DNA from: Pseudomonas sp. RIT-PI-q
GTDB taxonomy: Bacteria > Pseudomonadota > Gammaproteobacteria > Pseudomonadales > Pseudomonadaceae
Length of the DNA: 64,000 nt
Reading direction: 5' to 3'
NCBI RefSeq assembly: GCF_001297125.1
Contig: NZ_LHPC01000026.1
Span: 61,200 to 125,199, forward strand
How positions within the stretch are numbered: position 1 is the first letter of the stretch; every line of letters begins with the position of its first letter. This document shows, one piece after another, positions 8,424 to 16,285 of this stretch. The notes under the pieces were generated by a model. The model had not been told where the DNA came from. It made no database searches and was given only the letters and a program-made list of their open reading frames with translations. A program made the position numbers and the translations under genes.

Positions 8424-9887
8424 ATGACCAAAGTGGCCATGAATCGTTTTCTCACCGAGTATCCTGACGCTTTGAATGATGGGCTCGGAGCTGTATTTAT
8501 AGGCGCTGGTGTCTCCATGGCTGCAGGCTACCCTTCGTGGTCGGGCCTACTGAGTGACATCGCCGATGAGCTGGAAATCAATTCAAGAAATGTACACGAC
8601 CTCGCCGCTCTTGCTCAGTGGAGCATCCAGGAAAGCGGTGGTGCTACTCGTGTTCGCAATGTCATCAGAAAAGAGATTGGCCCAGACAAGCCTATTCCTG
8701 AAACTTTGGATATCCTCGCCCGACTGCCTGTCAGGCATATTTGGACGACTAACTATGATCGGCTCGTGGAGCGCGCCTTTGCGGCCATTAGCCGCCCGCT
8801 CAACTCTATTTCCGCCCCAAAAGATCTTGCTCTAAGAACCACCCCTGGCGCGGCATTGCTCTACAAAATGCACGGTTCGGTGGATCGTCTCGACGATATT
8901 GTGATATCCACAGATGACTACGAGCTTTTCCGATCCCGGCGTGGCCAATACCTCCCGCTATTCCAAGCACATCTGACCAGCATGTCGATGCTGTTCATCG
9001 GCATCAGTTTCACTGACCCAAATGTTAGACATGTGCTTTCGTTGATCAGAGAAAGTTTCACTGAGTCGCCCCCAGAACACTTTGCCATCGTCAGAGCGCC
9101 GAAAAGATCAGATTTCAAAACTAAGGATGAGTTCTCAGCAAGGCTCGCTCAGCATAATCTTTGGACTAAAGACCTGAAGCGCTATGGTCTGCTTGCAGTA
9201 GAGATTGATAACTATGACGAGGTGCCCGCTCTCCTTCGGCAGATCGAAAGGCGGGTAGCCGCGCGCAGGATTTGGGTAAGCGGTAGCTGGCCACTTGAAC
9301 ACGGGGGCACTGAACCGGCGAATATTTATGCCTTGGCCGAAGAAGTTGGCCGCAAGGTAGGTGAGACCAATAGATATCTGGTCACGGGTGCTGGCTTATT
9401 GGTCGGCTCTGCTTCTCTGTCTGGCTTTCTTGCTGCTTTGCGCAACGGTGGAGGTTGGGATTTAGATCGCCGACTGATCGCTAGACCGTTTCCTCAGCCA
9501 CTTAAGGGAGGAGTTCCCAAGGATAAGGAGTGGGCTGCCCTTCGTCAGGAGTTAGCCCGCCAGGCGGGTATTGCGATTTTCATTGGTGGTGCAAAGTTAG
9601 TTAATGGCCTCCCCATACCTGCAGAGGGAGTTGAACGAGAGTTCGAGTTTGCAAAGGCCGCTGGCGTTTTCGTTCTGCCTATTGGTGCTACAGGCGGGGC
9701 TGCCGAAAAAATATGTAACCAGCTTCAAGGTTCAGCACTTTCCTACAAGGGGAGCTCACCGATGCGACCTACCGATAAGGAGCTAAAAGCTCTGGCAGAT
9801 ACTAATGCTTTAGCTACCGCAGAAGGCCGGACATCCTTGGTGAATCTAGTATTTCAGATCATTGATAGGGTCGCCCGTGTTGGTTGA
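8424..9887 (+). CDS. thsA: Thoeris effector ThsA, SIR2-SLOG NADase
   Basis: The 487 residues match the two-domain ThsA of Bacillus cereus in length and order. The SIR2 domain has GAGVSMAAGYPSW, TTNYDRL with Asn110 and KMHGS with His150, the expected NADase residues. The SLOG sensor domain follows: RIWVSGSWP, VTGAGLLVGSASLSGF, IFIGGAKLVNG, and GVEREFEFAKAAGVFVLPIG. Known ThsA proteins bind the TIR-made cyclic nucleotide in SLOG and then destroy cellular NAD, killing the infected cell. The next gene begins 23 bases after its stop. Start at 8,424 has AAGAG upstream; Met6 is an alternative. Confidence 0.92.
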   Translation: MTKVAMNRFLTEYPDALNDGLGAVFIGAGVSMAAGYPSWSGLLSDIADELEINSRNVHDLAALAQWSIQESGGATRVRNVIRKEIGPDKPIPETLDILARLPVRHIWTTNYDRLVERAFAAISRPLNSISAPKDLALRTTPGAALLYKMHGSVDRLDDIVISTDDYELFRSRRGQYLPLFQAHLTSMSMLFIGISFTDPNVRHVLSLIRESFTESPPEHFAIVRAPKRSDFKTKDEFSARLAQHNLWTKDLKRYGLLAVEIDNYDEVPALLRQIERRVAARRIWVSGSWPLEHGGTEPANIYALAEEVGRKVGETNRYLVTGAGLLVGSASLSGFLAALRNGGGWDLDRRLIARPFPQPLKGGVPKDKEWAALRQELARQAGIAIFIGGAKLVNGLPIPAEGVEREFEFAKAAGVFVLPIGATGGAAEKICNQLQGSALSYKGSSPMRPTDKELKALADTNALATAEGRTSLVNLVFQIIDRVARVG

Positions 9888-9910
9888 TATCATTATTTCA
9901 GGAAAGAAGT

Positions 9911-10462
9911 ATGGCTCGTAATGTCACAACGGAGGAGCTAAGAAATATCTCCGCTAACAGCTCTCAAGCTACTCGCGATCACGTATTCAAATCTTTAGCA
10001 GCCACGGCATCGATGAGTACGTTTCTATCGCACTCCAGTAAAGATAAGGAAGTTCTACCTGGCGCGATTCAGGTACTTCAGAATCATGGGGCTTCTGTGT
10101 ACATCGATGAAATCGACCACGAAATGCCACCTTACACATCCGAGGAAACAGCAGCTTTACTCAAACAACGTATTGCGCAGACGAAAAGATTCGTGCTCCT
10201 TACTACTAAAAACAGCAAGGAGAGCCGGTGGGTGCCTTGGGAGTTAGGCATCGCTGATGGAGCGAAGGGGCTCTCAAAAATTGCAATATTTCCAGCCTCG
10301 GATTCTGCATACGATGATAGCTGGGTCAGCTGGGAGTACCTGGGCCTGTATCAAAGAGTCGTGTGGGGCTTATTGCAAGGACATCCGCAAGAGCTTTGGA
10401 TGGTGCTCGATACAAAAGCAAATACGGCTGTCCCGTTGAAAGACTGGCTAGCGGGGTACTGA
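9911..10462 (+). CDS. Second Thoeris TIR-domain protein (ThsB-type)
   Basis: The start at 9,911 follows AGGAAAGAAGT and gives 183 residues. It carries a TIR_2-type domain: MSTFLSHSSKDKEVLPGA, SVYIDEIDHEMPPY, TKRFVLLTTKNSKESRWVPW and ELGIADG, with Glu111 as the likely catalytic acid. It differs clearly from the first TIR protein in sequence class. Thoeris loci with several different TIR genes are known, and each is thought to sense a different set of phages. Like ThsB it begins MARNV, although the rest is unlike. It ends the operon; no clear terminator is seen after it. Confidence 0.87.
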   Translation: MARNVTTEELRNISANSSQATRDHVFKSLAATASMSTFLSHSSKDKEVLPGAIQVLQNHGASVYIDEIDHEMPPYTSEETAALLKQRIAQTKRFVLLTTKNSKESRWVPWELGIADGAKGLSKIAIFPASDSAYDDSWVSWEYLGLYQRVVWGLLQGHPQELWMVLDTKANTAVPLKDWLAGY

Positions 10463-10493
10463 CCGAACCTCGTTGGCATGGTGTGCCCAAGTA

Positions 10494-10563
10494 GATTGTG
10501 CCTGGATGAGTGCTGGCGAGAAACGCGCAGAAGATCAAAATCAAATAGCCGCACGTTGCGCAC
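10494..10563 (-). pseudogene. Scrap of the 161-residue protein family
   Basis: From 10,563 on the minus strand the frame reads MRNVRLFDFDLLRVSRQH, matching the N-terminal signature (PLFDLDLKRVARKH) of the protein at 2,156-2,641. Similarity is lost within about 20 codons. It is a third, almost fully eroded copy of that family, between the Thoeris operon and the next gene. The remaining bases of 10,463-10,660 show nothing else. Confidence 0.4.
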
Positions 10564-10660
10564 TAGCGACCTCAGACATTGGAGCCCCTAGAGTCGTGCT
10601 AAGCCACAAAGCCTCACAACGCGAGGCTGAGCGGAAAAAGCACAACTACGCACACGTCCA

Positions 10661-11437
10661 TTAGGTGAGCGTCGGACGGAAGAAGCGTGGCGGACGGCGT
10701 CGGTGCAGCCGCTCATCGAAGAGAATACATCCCAAGCCGCTGAGTAATGCGAGACCTCCACCTATACCCAATGCGACCAGCCCCAGACCGAAGGTCGCAG
10801 GCACCTGCCATCCAAATGTTGAATTCAACCATTGAGGCATCAGCCCAAAAACTCCAAAGGCGATCAACGCGCCGACTAACAAGCCCACCTTCATGGCGTT
10901 ATCTCTCTCTTTCGCAGTAGAGCCGCGAATTACTTCCGCCCTACAGCCAAGACAGACATGGTTTTCCAGCCCGACGAATGACTTACAAAATGGGCAAATC
11001 CAGCCATCCTCCTGCTCTTCATCATCGGCTGGCAATTGCCTTGGTCGGCCTTCAACTTCATCGTTGGCTTCCTGCTCTGCGTCATGCTTCCAACTGAGCA
11101 ACCGATGTACTGAATACCGCTTGGGGTCTACATCAATCATCCGGGCACAATTTTGACACAGCCAAATACCATTTCTTATTGAGCTTCGCTCGTCCGGTGT
11201 CATTGACTCATCAAACCGGGGGCCGCCATAAGCAGCGGCTGTAATGTGAGCGCCGACGCCGATCCGAGTTGCCTTTTCAGGGTTGAAATTGGGGCCAGTT
11301 GTTAACTTTCTGCAGTCAGGCGCGGAGCATCTGTTTCCGGCTCGTTCTTGGAGGGTGCGAATCACCTCACGCTTGAACTCATCTCTACCGTTCGAGGACG
11401 TCAAATGTCTGTCTCTTAAAAGGGGCATTCCAGCCAT
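10661..11437 (-). CDS. HNH-like / zinc-ribbon membrane protein
   Basis: The 258-residue protein has three parts. Residues 20-120 form an HNH-like domain (RCSAPDC, GVGAHITAAAYGGPR, NGIWLCQNCARMIDVDP, then a WKHDAE helix), the same type as in the Shedu-like protein at the left edge. Residues 145-170 form a zinc ribbon (WICPFCKSF, HVCLGCRAE). Two membrane segments follow (MKVGLLVGALIAFGVFGLM; FGLGLVALGIGGGLALLSGL) with a basic C-terminus. A membrane-anchored nuclease or sensor fits a defence role, but no such system is known to me with this order. Start could also be the Met three codons on. Confidence 0.68.
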   Translation of the reverse strand: MAGMPLLRDRHLTSSNGRDEFKREVIRTLQERAGNRCSAPDCRKLTTGPNFNPEKATRIGVGAHITAAAYGGPRFDESMTPDERSSIRNGIWLCQNCARMIDVDPKRYSVHRLLSWKHDAEQEANDEVEGRPRQLPADDEEQEDGWICPFCKSFVGLENHVCLGCRAEVIRGSTAKERDNAMKVGLLVGALIAFGVFGLMPQWLNSTFGWQVPATFGLGLVALGIGGGLALLSGLGCILFDERLHRRRPPRFFRPTLT

Positions 11438-11851
11438 GCACAGCTGGATTTACCTCAGGTACATTAGGTGCGAAGCCTTTGGCTCCGAAGTGGCAACAAC
11501 CTCTGCATGCGGCTAATACCTGGGCGCTGAGTGCCGAAGGCAAGCCTCTTTAGAGGTCATGTGGAAACCACAATAGTGGCGCATAGGCATTACTGCAAGG
11601 CAGCCTACGACGCTACCTCTGGCATGAGGCGCACTCGTTCATAAGCCGCTGTAGTATCAGATGCCGCTGGAGTGAATCTTTGCTCCTGACTCGACGTCAG
11701 GCTGTTGAGGGTGGAGGTTACATTGTTGCTGGCTTGGAGCTTGGTAACCCTCCGCAGGGGCAAGCTGAGCAGGCAGCCCTTGGGCGGAACGCGTCAGACT
11801 GCGAGTAGCTTGGTTCACGACGCAGACCTGCAAGGAGCGTCACCTTTTAGT
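11438..11851 (+). other. Intergenic region with degenerate repeat-like blocks
   Basis: No convincing gene is seen in these 414 bases. At about 11,800-11,835 there is AGCTTGGTTCACGACGCAGAC, resembling the core of the repeated intergenic element (GGCTYGGTTYACGACAGCC), preceded by CCCTTGGGCGG. The stretch 11,510-11,700 has stop codons in all frames and looks like eroded cargo. Confidence 0.35.
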
Positions 11852-12562
11852 TTAATCAAGCACTGTGAGGGCCATCGGAGCGAACGTAAGCGCCTGATCG
11901 CCGGCCCTGAAGGACATCGCAATCATCACCTCGTTACCTTTTACAAGAGCGATGTCACAGGTGCTCGAGACTGTTTCGCTGATGGCGGAAACTTGACTAA
12001 TCAACGTAAGCATGTACGAGGCTACCAGCTGTCTCACCTGATCAATAGGATAAGAATCGAGTGCTGCAGTCACCACACTCTGTAGCTCGGCTTGCAACTC
12101 TTGCGCCTGCTCCAAGGAAAAACCGCCAGGGAAGCACATCACTCTTCCCTCGGTTAGCCCGCATAAGGATTCGGCGCTGTGATGCTGGTGGAAGTAGACG
12201 AACCGAGTAATCGCCTGATCATTTACCACAGTCGGATATGTGAACATCCACGAGGTCTCGGCTAGATCTGCATGAAGGCGAGGGCTTTCGGCATGGAACT
12301 CTGAGAACGAGTCGCGGGTATGCAGGATCAAGTCCAAGACATCATCAGGGCTATTGAAACCGTGGTCTCTAACATACGATTTGACGGGGTCTAGCATCGC
12401 CACTGAGCCTGCACCAGTGATGACGCCAACTTTAGTCCTAACAATCTTTTCCTCGTTGTCACCGTGAGGGATTTTCACGCCGTCTTGGGTGATTTGGGTG
12501 ACACGCTTGTCAGCCGCGATGATGACCTCATCACCTAGATGAGCAACCAGGATACAGGTCAT
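11852..12562 (-). CDS. Proteasome/HslV-like Ntn hydrolase homologue
   Basis: The protein has 236 residues and starts at 12,562 behind GAGAGGG. It begins MTCILVAHLGDEVIIAADKR. If the initiator Met is removed, Thr is residue 1 and Asp is at position 17, exactly as in proteasome beta and HslV subunits. A Lys in EEKIV (about position 38, after a slightly longer loop) can fill the Lys33 role, and VGVITGAGSVA provides the glycine-rich oxyanion region near 47. Such enzymes form rings and use the N-terminal Thr to cut peptides. HslV is about 175 residues, so this is longer. No HslU-like ATPase is adjacent. Its role on the island is unknown; regulation or defence are guesses. Confidence 0.62.
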   Translation of the reverse strand: MTCILVAHLGDEVIIAADKRVTQITQDGVKIPHGDNEEKIVRTKVGVITGAGSVAMLDPVKSYVRDHGFNSPDDVLDLILHTRDSFSEFHAESPRLHADLAETSWMFTYPTVVNDQAITRFVYFHQHHSAESLCGLTEGRVMCFPGGFSLEQAQELQAELQSVVTAALDSYPIDQVRQLVASYMLTLISQVSAISETVSSTCDIALVKGNEVMIAMSFRAGDQALTFAPMALTVLD

Positions 12563-12594
12563 GAATTCCCTCTCTGTTCATGTGAGCCAGGCCG

Positions 12595-12690
12595 GCGAAG
12601 CCGAAGGCGTGGATGTTGAGGCTTCTCGGGTCAGACATGGCTTGGTTCACTACAGCCAACCCAGCAAGGCGTTCACCATTGGATATGGGT
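12595..12690 (+). repeat. Degenerate copy of the repeated intergenic element
   Basis: The block GGCTTGGTTCACTACAGCC at about 12,639 matches the core GGCTCGGTTTACGACAGCC of the copies at 931 and 20,608. Flanking blocks are poorly kept (GAAGCCGAAGGCG in front, AACCCAGCAAGGCG behind). It sits between the Ntn hydrolase gene and a small frame, in the same orientation as the better copies. Confidence 0.35.
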
Positions 12691-12712
12691 TTCAGAGCGC
12701 ATTCAGCAGGTT

Positions 12713-12856
12713 CTAAAGCGTTTGGTGCTCCCACACAGATAGCAGCGCAATGGGATTTGTGCCAAACCGATCTCCGGAGTTGAATGACCAGCGGCGTTCA
12801 TCCGGGCTCACACACGCTTCGCAGTAGTCGAGCTCATCACAGTCGTTGAAGATCAT
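12713..12856 (-). CDS. Small Cys-containing hypothetical protein or remnant
   Basis: A 47-codon frame reads MIFNDCDELDYCEACVSPDE, then RRWSFNSGDRFGTNPIALL, and ends EHQTL. The Cys pair CEAC with the upstream Cys could bind metal. The ending matches the tails at 2,697 and 4,409 (PIALL...EHQTLERML) but stops five codons earlier. It may be the best-kept member of this scattered family, or a copy with a premature stop. Confidence 0.42.
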   Translation of the reverse strand: MIFNDCDELDYCEACVSPDERRWSFNSGDRFGTNPIALLSVWEHQTL

Positions 12857-12933
12857 AATGCTCTACCTGATAGCTACATTGGTGTCCTCGATGCATTGAT
12901 GTAGTCTGAACAGCCCAGAGGGAGTCCAATTTG

Positions 12934-13698
12934 ATGATCGAACAGCTCTTCAAAGCGCTACATCACTACAACGAAGCATACCGCGAACTGATCAACGAAA
13001 AAGCGATGCGACACACGCCTGATCACGGCGACTTCGAGGTCTTTATTCAATCTGCGCTCAAGCTTACAAAGCCTGAAGACTGGGGCTTCATTTGCTCATC
13101 GATGGACATTATCAACGACAGCCTTTTAGGCATTGAGCATTTTTGCAAGTATGGCCTTGATGGCCCCACGAAGTATGACGACTTCGGGGAAAAATACATC
13201 CGCTTGTATGGCGTATTGAACGCCACGTACATCCAGCAACAAGCCCTTCTCAACCTACACCGGATTGCAAACGTCATGAACCTTCGTGACATTGAGAGCA
13301 AAGTGGCAAACCTTCAGGTACGTGAAGTCAGGAATAAACTTGGCGCGCATAGTGTCGATTATGCTAATCGCGAGGCCGGAAACACTGAAAGCTTTGTTCC
13401 AGTTAGATTTACCCTTTCAGGTATGCGCTGTGATTACTACAACAATACAACCCTGCAACATACCGAAGTAGATCTAAAAGTCATTCTTGGTGAACATGTA
13501 GAGCTAATGAATGATATGTATGATGCCATATATCGAAAGTCGGTTGGCACAATATATAAAACTAACAAAGACAAAAGAGAAGAGTTGCTAGAGAAAATTG
13601 ACGATGCCAAGGTACTACGAAATGGCGGCATCGTCATGAGAACACCTGACGGGAAAAGAATATTTATCACAGCATTCGAATCAGATAAGCAGGATTAA
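12934..13698 (+). CDS. Hypothetical protein with HEPN-like motif
   Basis: The start at 12,934 has GGGAG upstream and gives 254 residues. The protein is largely helical. Around residue 133 it has LQVREVRNKLGAHSVDY, where RNKLGAH fits the R-x(4-6)-H signature of HEPN RNases, which are common in toxins and phage-defence effectors. The other regions (helices around RELINEKAM; a charged KTNKDKREELLEKIDD segment) are unassigned. It runs tail-to-tail with the gene at 13,702 with a gap of only 3 bases. Base composition is AT-richer than the core. The nuclease reading rests on one short motif. Confidence 0.52.
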   Translation: MIEQLFKALHHYNEAYRELINEKAMRHTPDHGDFEVFIQSALKLTKPEDWGFICSSMDIINDSLLGIEHFCKYGLDGPTKYDDFGEKYIRLYGVLNATYIQQQALLNLHRIANVMNLRDIESKVANLQVREVRNKLGAHSVDYANREAGNTESFVPVRFTLSGMRCDYYNNTTLQHTEVDLKVILGEHVELMNDMYDAIYRKSVGTIYKTNKDKREELLEKIDDAKVLRNGGIVMRTPDGKRIFITAFESDKQD

Positions 13699-13701
13699 AT
13701 C

Positions 13702-14538
13702 TCACAAGCCCTTTGAGGTGATAGAGGTAAATCTGTCCAGCACCAGGTTTACCTCTCTATCATATGATGTGTCGTCTGTTGCCTCGAGAAAGCCAATCAT
13801 GATTGCCAGGGTAGGTGACACACAAAAATTAGCTGCACGAATCACCTCATCTTTTGTAGCTGGCCCAAACCTATAACCACTCCAGGTATTACTTTCTTTG
13901 TCGGAGACTATATAGCGTTTTAGCGAAGAGGCTGAATAGTGCATGGCATCGTCAGAAAGATGCTTGTACATAAGGTAATTACTAGAGAGTGAAGACAATT
14001 CGGCAATATATTTCCACTTCAAGTGCTTCCCCTTGTCTCCAGATATCCGCTCATCCATCGCTGCTTCAACGTCGGCAGTTAAAGAGTAGCTGCCTTCTTT
14101 CAATGCTACAGCCTGACCCCGCTTTGCAGCTACGTTGTCGTGTTTTAGTAATGGGATAAATGTATCAGGATTGTCTACCAAGGCGCCGATACAAAATGAG
14201 TTTTCATAAAGACACCTAGCCATGATCCTTGCTTCTACTACCATGCCTCTTTCAAGGTTCATAATAGCTGACTGAAAATTGCTCAGTGACCTCAGGGCAG
14301 AGAACATTGTGAGCACCTTCACATCCATGGTATTGCCATGATGCCTTTCAAATCCTGAAATAACTATTTTCTGCAGGAGCTGGTTGATATCCCTGAGCAG
14401 AGAAAACCACTCTGGATTTTCTCCAGTAACATGATCAATCGTTTCCTGTATGTCGCGAGTCAAAAATCCATAGATGCTAAATCCGGTATCCCCTGTCGCT
14501 TCGGTGCTCAAATCGATCTCCCTGCCTGGTGATTTCAT
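13702..14538 (-). CDS. DUF5677-like hypothetical protein
   Basis: The 278-residue helical protein has segments typical of DUF5677-type proteins: ALRSLSNFQSAIMNLERGM, VVEARIMARCLYENSFCIGA, and SSNYLMYKHLSDDAMHYSAS. The last, with its RCLYEN and DDAMHYS motifs, recalls HEPN-related helical bundles found near defence loci. No catalytic residues are proven and no membrane segment is present. It converges on the HEPN-like gene with a 3-base gap, so antisense overlap of their messages is likely. The upstream 100 bases lack an obvious ribosome site. Confidence 0.55.
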   Translation of the reverse strand: MKSPGREIDLSTEATGDTGFSIYGFLTRDIQETIDHVTGENPEWFSLLRDINQLLQKIVISGFERHHGNTMDVKVLTMFSALRSLSNFQSAIMNLERGMVVEARIMARCLYENSFCIGALVDNPDTFIPLLKHDNVAAKRGQAVALKEGSYSLTADVEAAMDERISGDKGKHLKWKYIAELSSLSSNYLMYKHLSDDAMHYSASSLKRYIVSDKESNTWSGYRFGPATKDEVIRAANFCVSPTLAIMIGFLEATDDTSYDREVNLVLDRFTSITSKGL

Positions 14539-14673
14539 AATCAGCTAGGTTAGCAAAAGCTGAGGAAGGCGTGGCCTGTATTCAAGCATTACTAGGCAGA
14601 TGCTCCCTTCTTCCTGCGGATCAAGCGCAATGTCGGAACCTAGCCACCCAGTTGAGCCGGGGGTGGGGTCGTA

Positions 14674-14814
14674 TTAACAGTGGTGGTAGGTGATCAGGAT
14701 GATCGGGATTGGTTGAGTTGTAGGTACGGTAGGTGGAACGATGCCTACAGTGATGTTGACGGCCAGAAGAATGATGTTGAGAAGATCGATGATAAAGGTG
14801 AAGACTTTGGACAT
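14674..14814 (-). CDS. Small hydrophobic peptide
   Basis: A 46-residue frame starts MSKVFTFIIDLLNIILLAVN and continues ITVGIVPPTVPTTQPIPII. One membrane-spanning helix is followed by a proline-rich tail. It resembles small membrane peptides and type I toxins in general form but matches no family I know. A 68-codon frame overlaps it in another phase but is His/Ser/Arg-rich and unlikely. The ribosome site is weak (GAG about 11 bases upstream). Confidence 0.4.
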   Translation of the reverse strand: MSKVFTFIIDLLNIILLAVNITVGIVPPTVPTTQPIPIILITYHHC

Positions 14815-14916
14815 TATGTTTTCTCATAGTTGTCCTTTATTTAGTGTCGTCATCACCAAGCTGGCCATTCAATTGAGCCTTTTTTTGAAAATAAATTAAA
14901 CTCCATCCAAATTGAC

Positions 14917-15510
14917 TCAAAAGAATTTTGGTAAAGCCCTCGACGCTACGAATTTGTTATACACATCCTGTGCTATCGTGTAATTTATAATGTGCCAACC
15001 GTGTGCAGTGGGATAAATAAAGCTTTTAATCTCAATCGGGGTAAAGGTAAAGTTTTCAGGCAGTCGTAGCTTTTTCTTTGCAGAGGAATCTGCGGAATTA
15101 CACTGTTCGCAAATTATTACCGGGGCGAATCTTGCGGCTGCAGCTCCTTGAAAGGTATACATCCCTCCATAGGCATCACTGGCATGATCATGATGTGTAT
15201 GAAGGCCAACAACCCAACCTTCAAACCGTGATGGGCTTTTAGGAAACCTCATAGTCCAGCGAAGCAACTGGAATCTAGTCCGGTTGCAACACGGGCACTG
15301 CCAATCCTCGGTTAAAGACTTATATTTCTGCTTGCAGTGACCGCCATCAAATTCCAAATACTCAATTTGTGTTGGAAGCTTTCTGTCTCGATTACGGAGA
15401 ATAGTAGCTTCGCGATCTTTGTTGCGTACCTTGCTACCATCGCAAGCTATGCAAAACTGGTTTATCAGGAAGTCTAGATGACAGCTGCAAGTAGCGTCGA
15501 AAGAACTCAT
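14917..15510 (-). CDS. HNH-type nuclease-like protein
   Basis: The start at 15,510 follows a very strong AAAGGAGGCGAA ribosome site; a longer frame would begin inside a perfect hairpin. The 197 residues carry several Cys pairs: FCIAC near the N-terminus, then CPCCNRTRFQLLRW, GLHTHHDHASDAYGG and VIICEQCNSADSSAKKKL. The HHDH followed by CxxC order fits an HNH/treble-clef nuclease with two zinc sites, in which one His activates water. The tail FTFTPIEIKSFI is typical of HNH proteins that end with a short helix. Partner genes upstream encode a winged-helix protein and a small membrane protein. The role is unknown. Confidence 0.65.
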   Translation of the reverse strand: MSSFDATCSCHLDFLINQFCIACDGSKVRNKDREATILRNRDRKLPTQIEYLEFDGGHCKQKYKSLTEDWQCPCCNRTRFQLLRWTMRFPKSPSRFEGWVVGLHTHHDHASDAYGGMYTFQGAAAARFAPVIICEQCNSADSSAKKKLRLPENFTFTPIEIKSFIYPTAHGWHIINYTIAQDVYNKFVASRALPKFF

Positions 15511-15520
15511 TTCGCCTCCT

Positions 15521-15552
15521 TTGACCACATAGCCCGATTGCTATGTGGTCAA
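15521..15552 (-). promoter_or_regulatory. Perfect 13-bp inverted repeat upstream of the HNH gene
   Basis: TTGACCACATAGC at 15,521-15,533 is repeated exactly in inverse form at 15,540-15,552 with a 6-base loop. The right half abuts the AAAGGAGG ribosome site of the HNH-like gene. As DNA it is an ideal operator for a dimeric repressor; as RNA it is a stable hairpin that could hide or expose the ribosome site. Confidence 0.65.
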
Positions 15553-15649
15553 ATTGTAGATCAGCTTGGCATATCGTTCTGGGGGCCTTCATCTCGCGTC
15601 TCCACACGTCATCCGGCGACAATACTACCTCACCTAGCGCTGCCATGGA

Positions 15650-16285
15650 TCATGCCGGGACTTCTCTGACAATGTCCCCCTTGATCACGTATTGGTTTTT
15701 CACGTACTCACCATCATCACCAGGGGCTTTATCGACAACGATCATGCCGTGCGTAGCGAGGATCGATAAGCCGTCTCTTAGAGAAGTCCACTGCACAGCA
15801 GCCCTATTTCTCAAGTTCTCGACATTGATGCTCGAGATCCTCGCTTGATTCGGTCGGACGATCAGTAGCACGGCGTAGATCTTAAGCGCCGCAAGCGCCT
15901 TCTCCCCTCGGCGAGAGATCTTCGGAAGGTTCTTAACAACCTCTTTGTTTGGGATTTTGTAGTAGTAGCCGTCCTTTTCTGCCTCGAAATGTGGGCATGC
16001 CAGCGTGTACTCGGACTTGAGCTTGCCTCCACCAGGCTTGTGTCGAATCCACCCCCGCGCTTCCACGTCAACCAAGGCCTGGCGAACCATTGGCCGGCTT
16101 AATCCTGTGCGCTCCATCAGCTCGCTGACAGAGGAGACGACTGTGTATGTCTTCGCCGTAGGGGTCATTGTCGCCAGCGCGAAGACGACACGAAGCATCG
16201 CCTGAGACCGACCTGCATGAGCCCCTCCTCGAAGGAGCGCAATTTCATCAGACCACCATGCCGGCACTTTCGACCAGGGCCTCAT
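15650..16285 (-). CDS. Winged-helix DNA-binding protein
   Basis: The start at 16,285 overlaps the stop of the small membrane-protein gene (ATGA) and gives 211 residues; a longer frame would reach 16,333. The N-terminal half has a winged-helix: YTVVSSVSELMERTGLSRPM, VRQALVDVEARGWIRHKPGG. A second helical and winged region follows (ISRRGEKALAALKIYAVLLI; LRDGLSILATHGMIVVDK). Two winged-helix halves recall plasmid replication initiators and island regulators. The 13-bp palindrome downstream could be its target, which is inference. Confidence 0.62.
   Translation of the reverse strand: MRPWSKVPAWWSDEIALLRGGAHAGRSQAMLRVVFALATMTPTAKTYTVVSSVSELMERTGLSRPMVRQALVDVEARGWIRHKPGGGKLKSEYTLACPHFEAEKDGYYYKIPNKEVVKNLPKISRRGEKALAALKIYAVLLIVRPNQARISSINVENLRNRAAVQWTSLRDGLSILATHGMIVVDKAPGDDGEYVKNQYVIKGDIVREVPA

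Noticed and set aside
15434..15646. 70-codon frame between the winged-helix and HNH genes
   Set aside because: It crosses the 13-bp palindrome and the HNH start in another frame and lacks a ribosome site; only its first 40 codons look protein-like.
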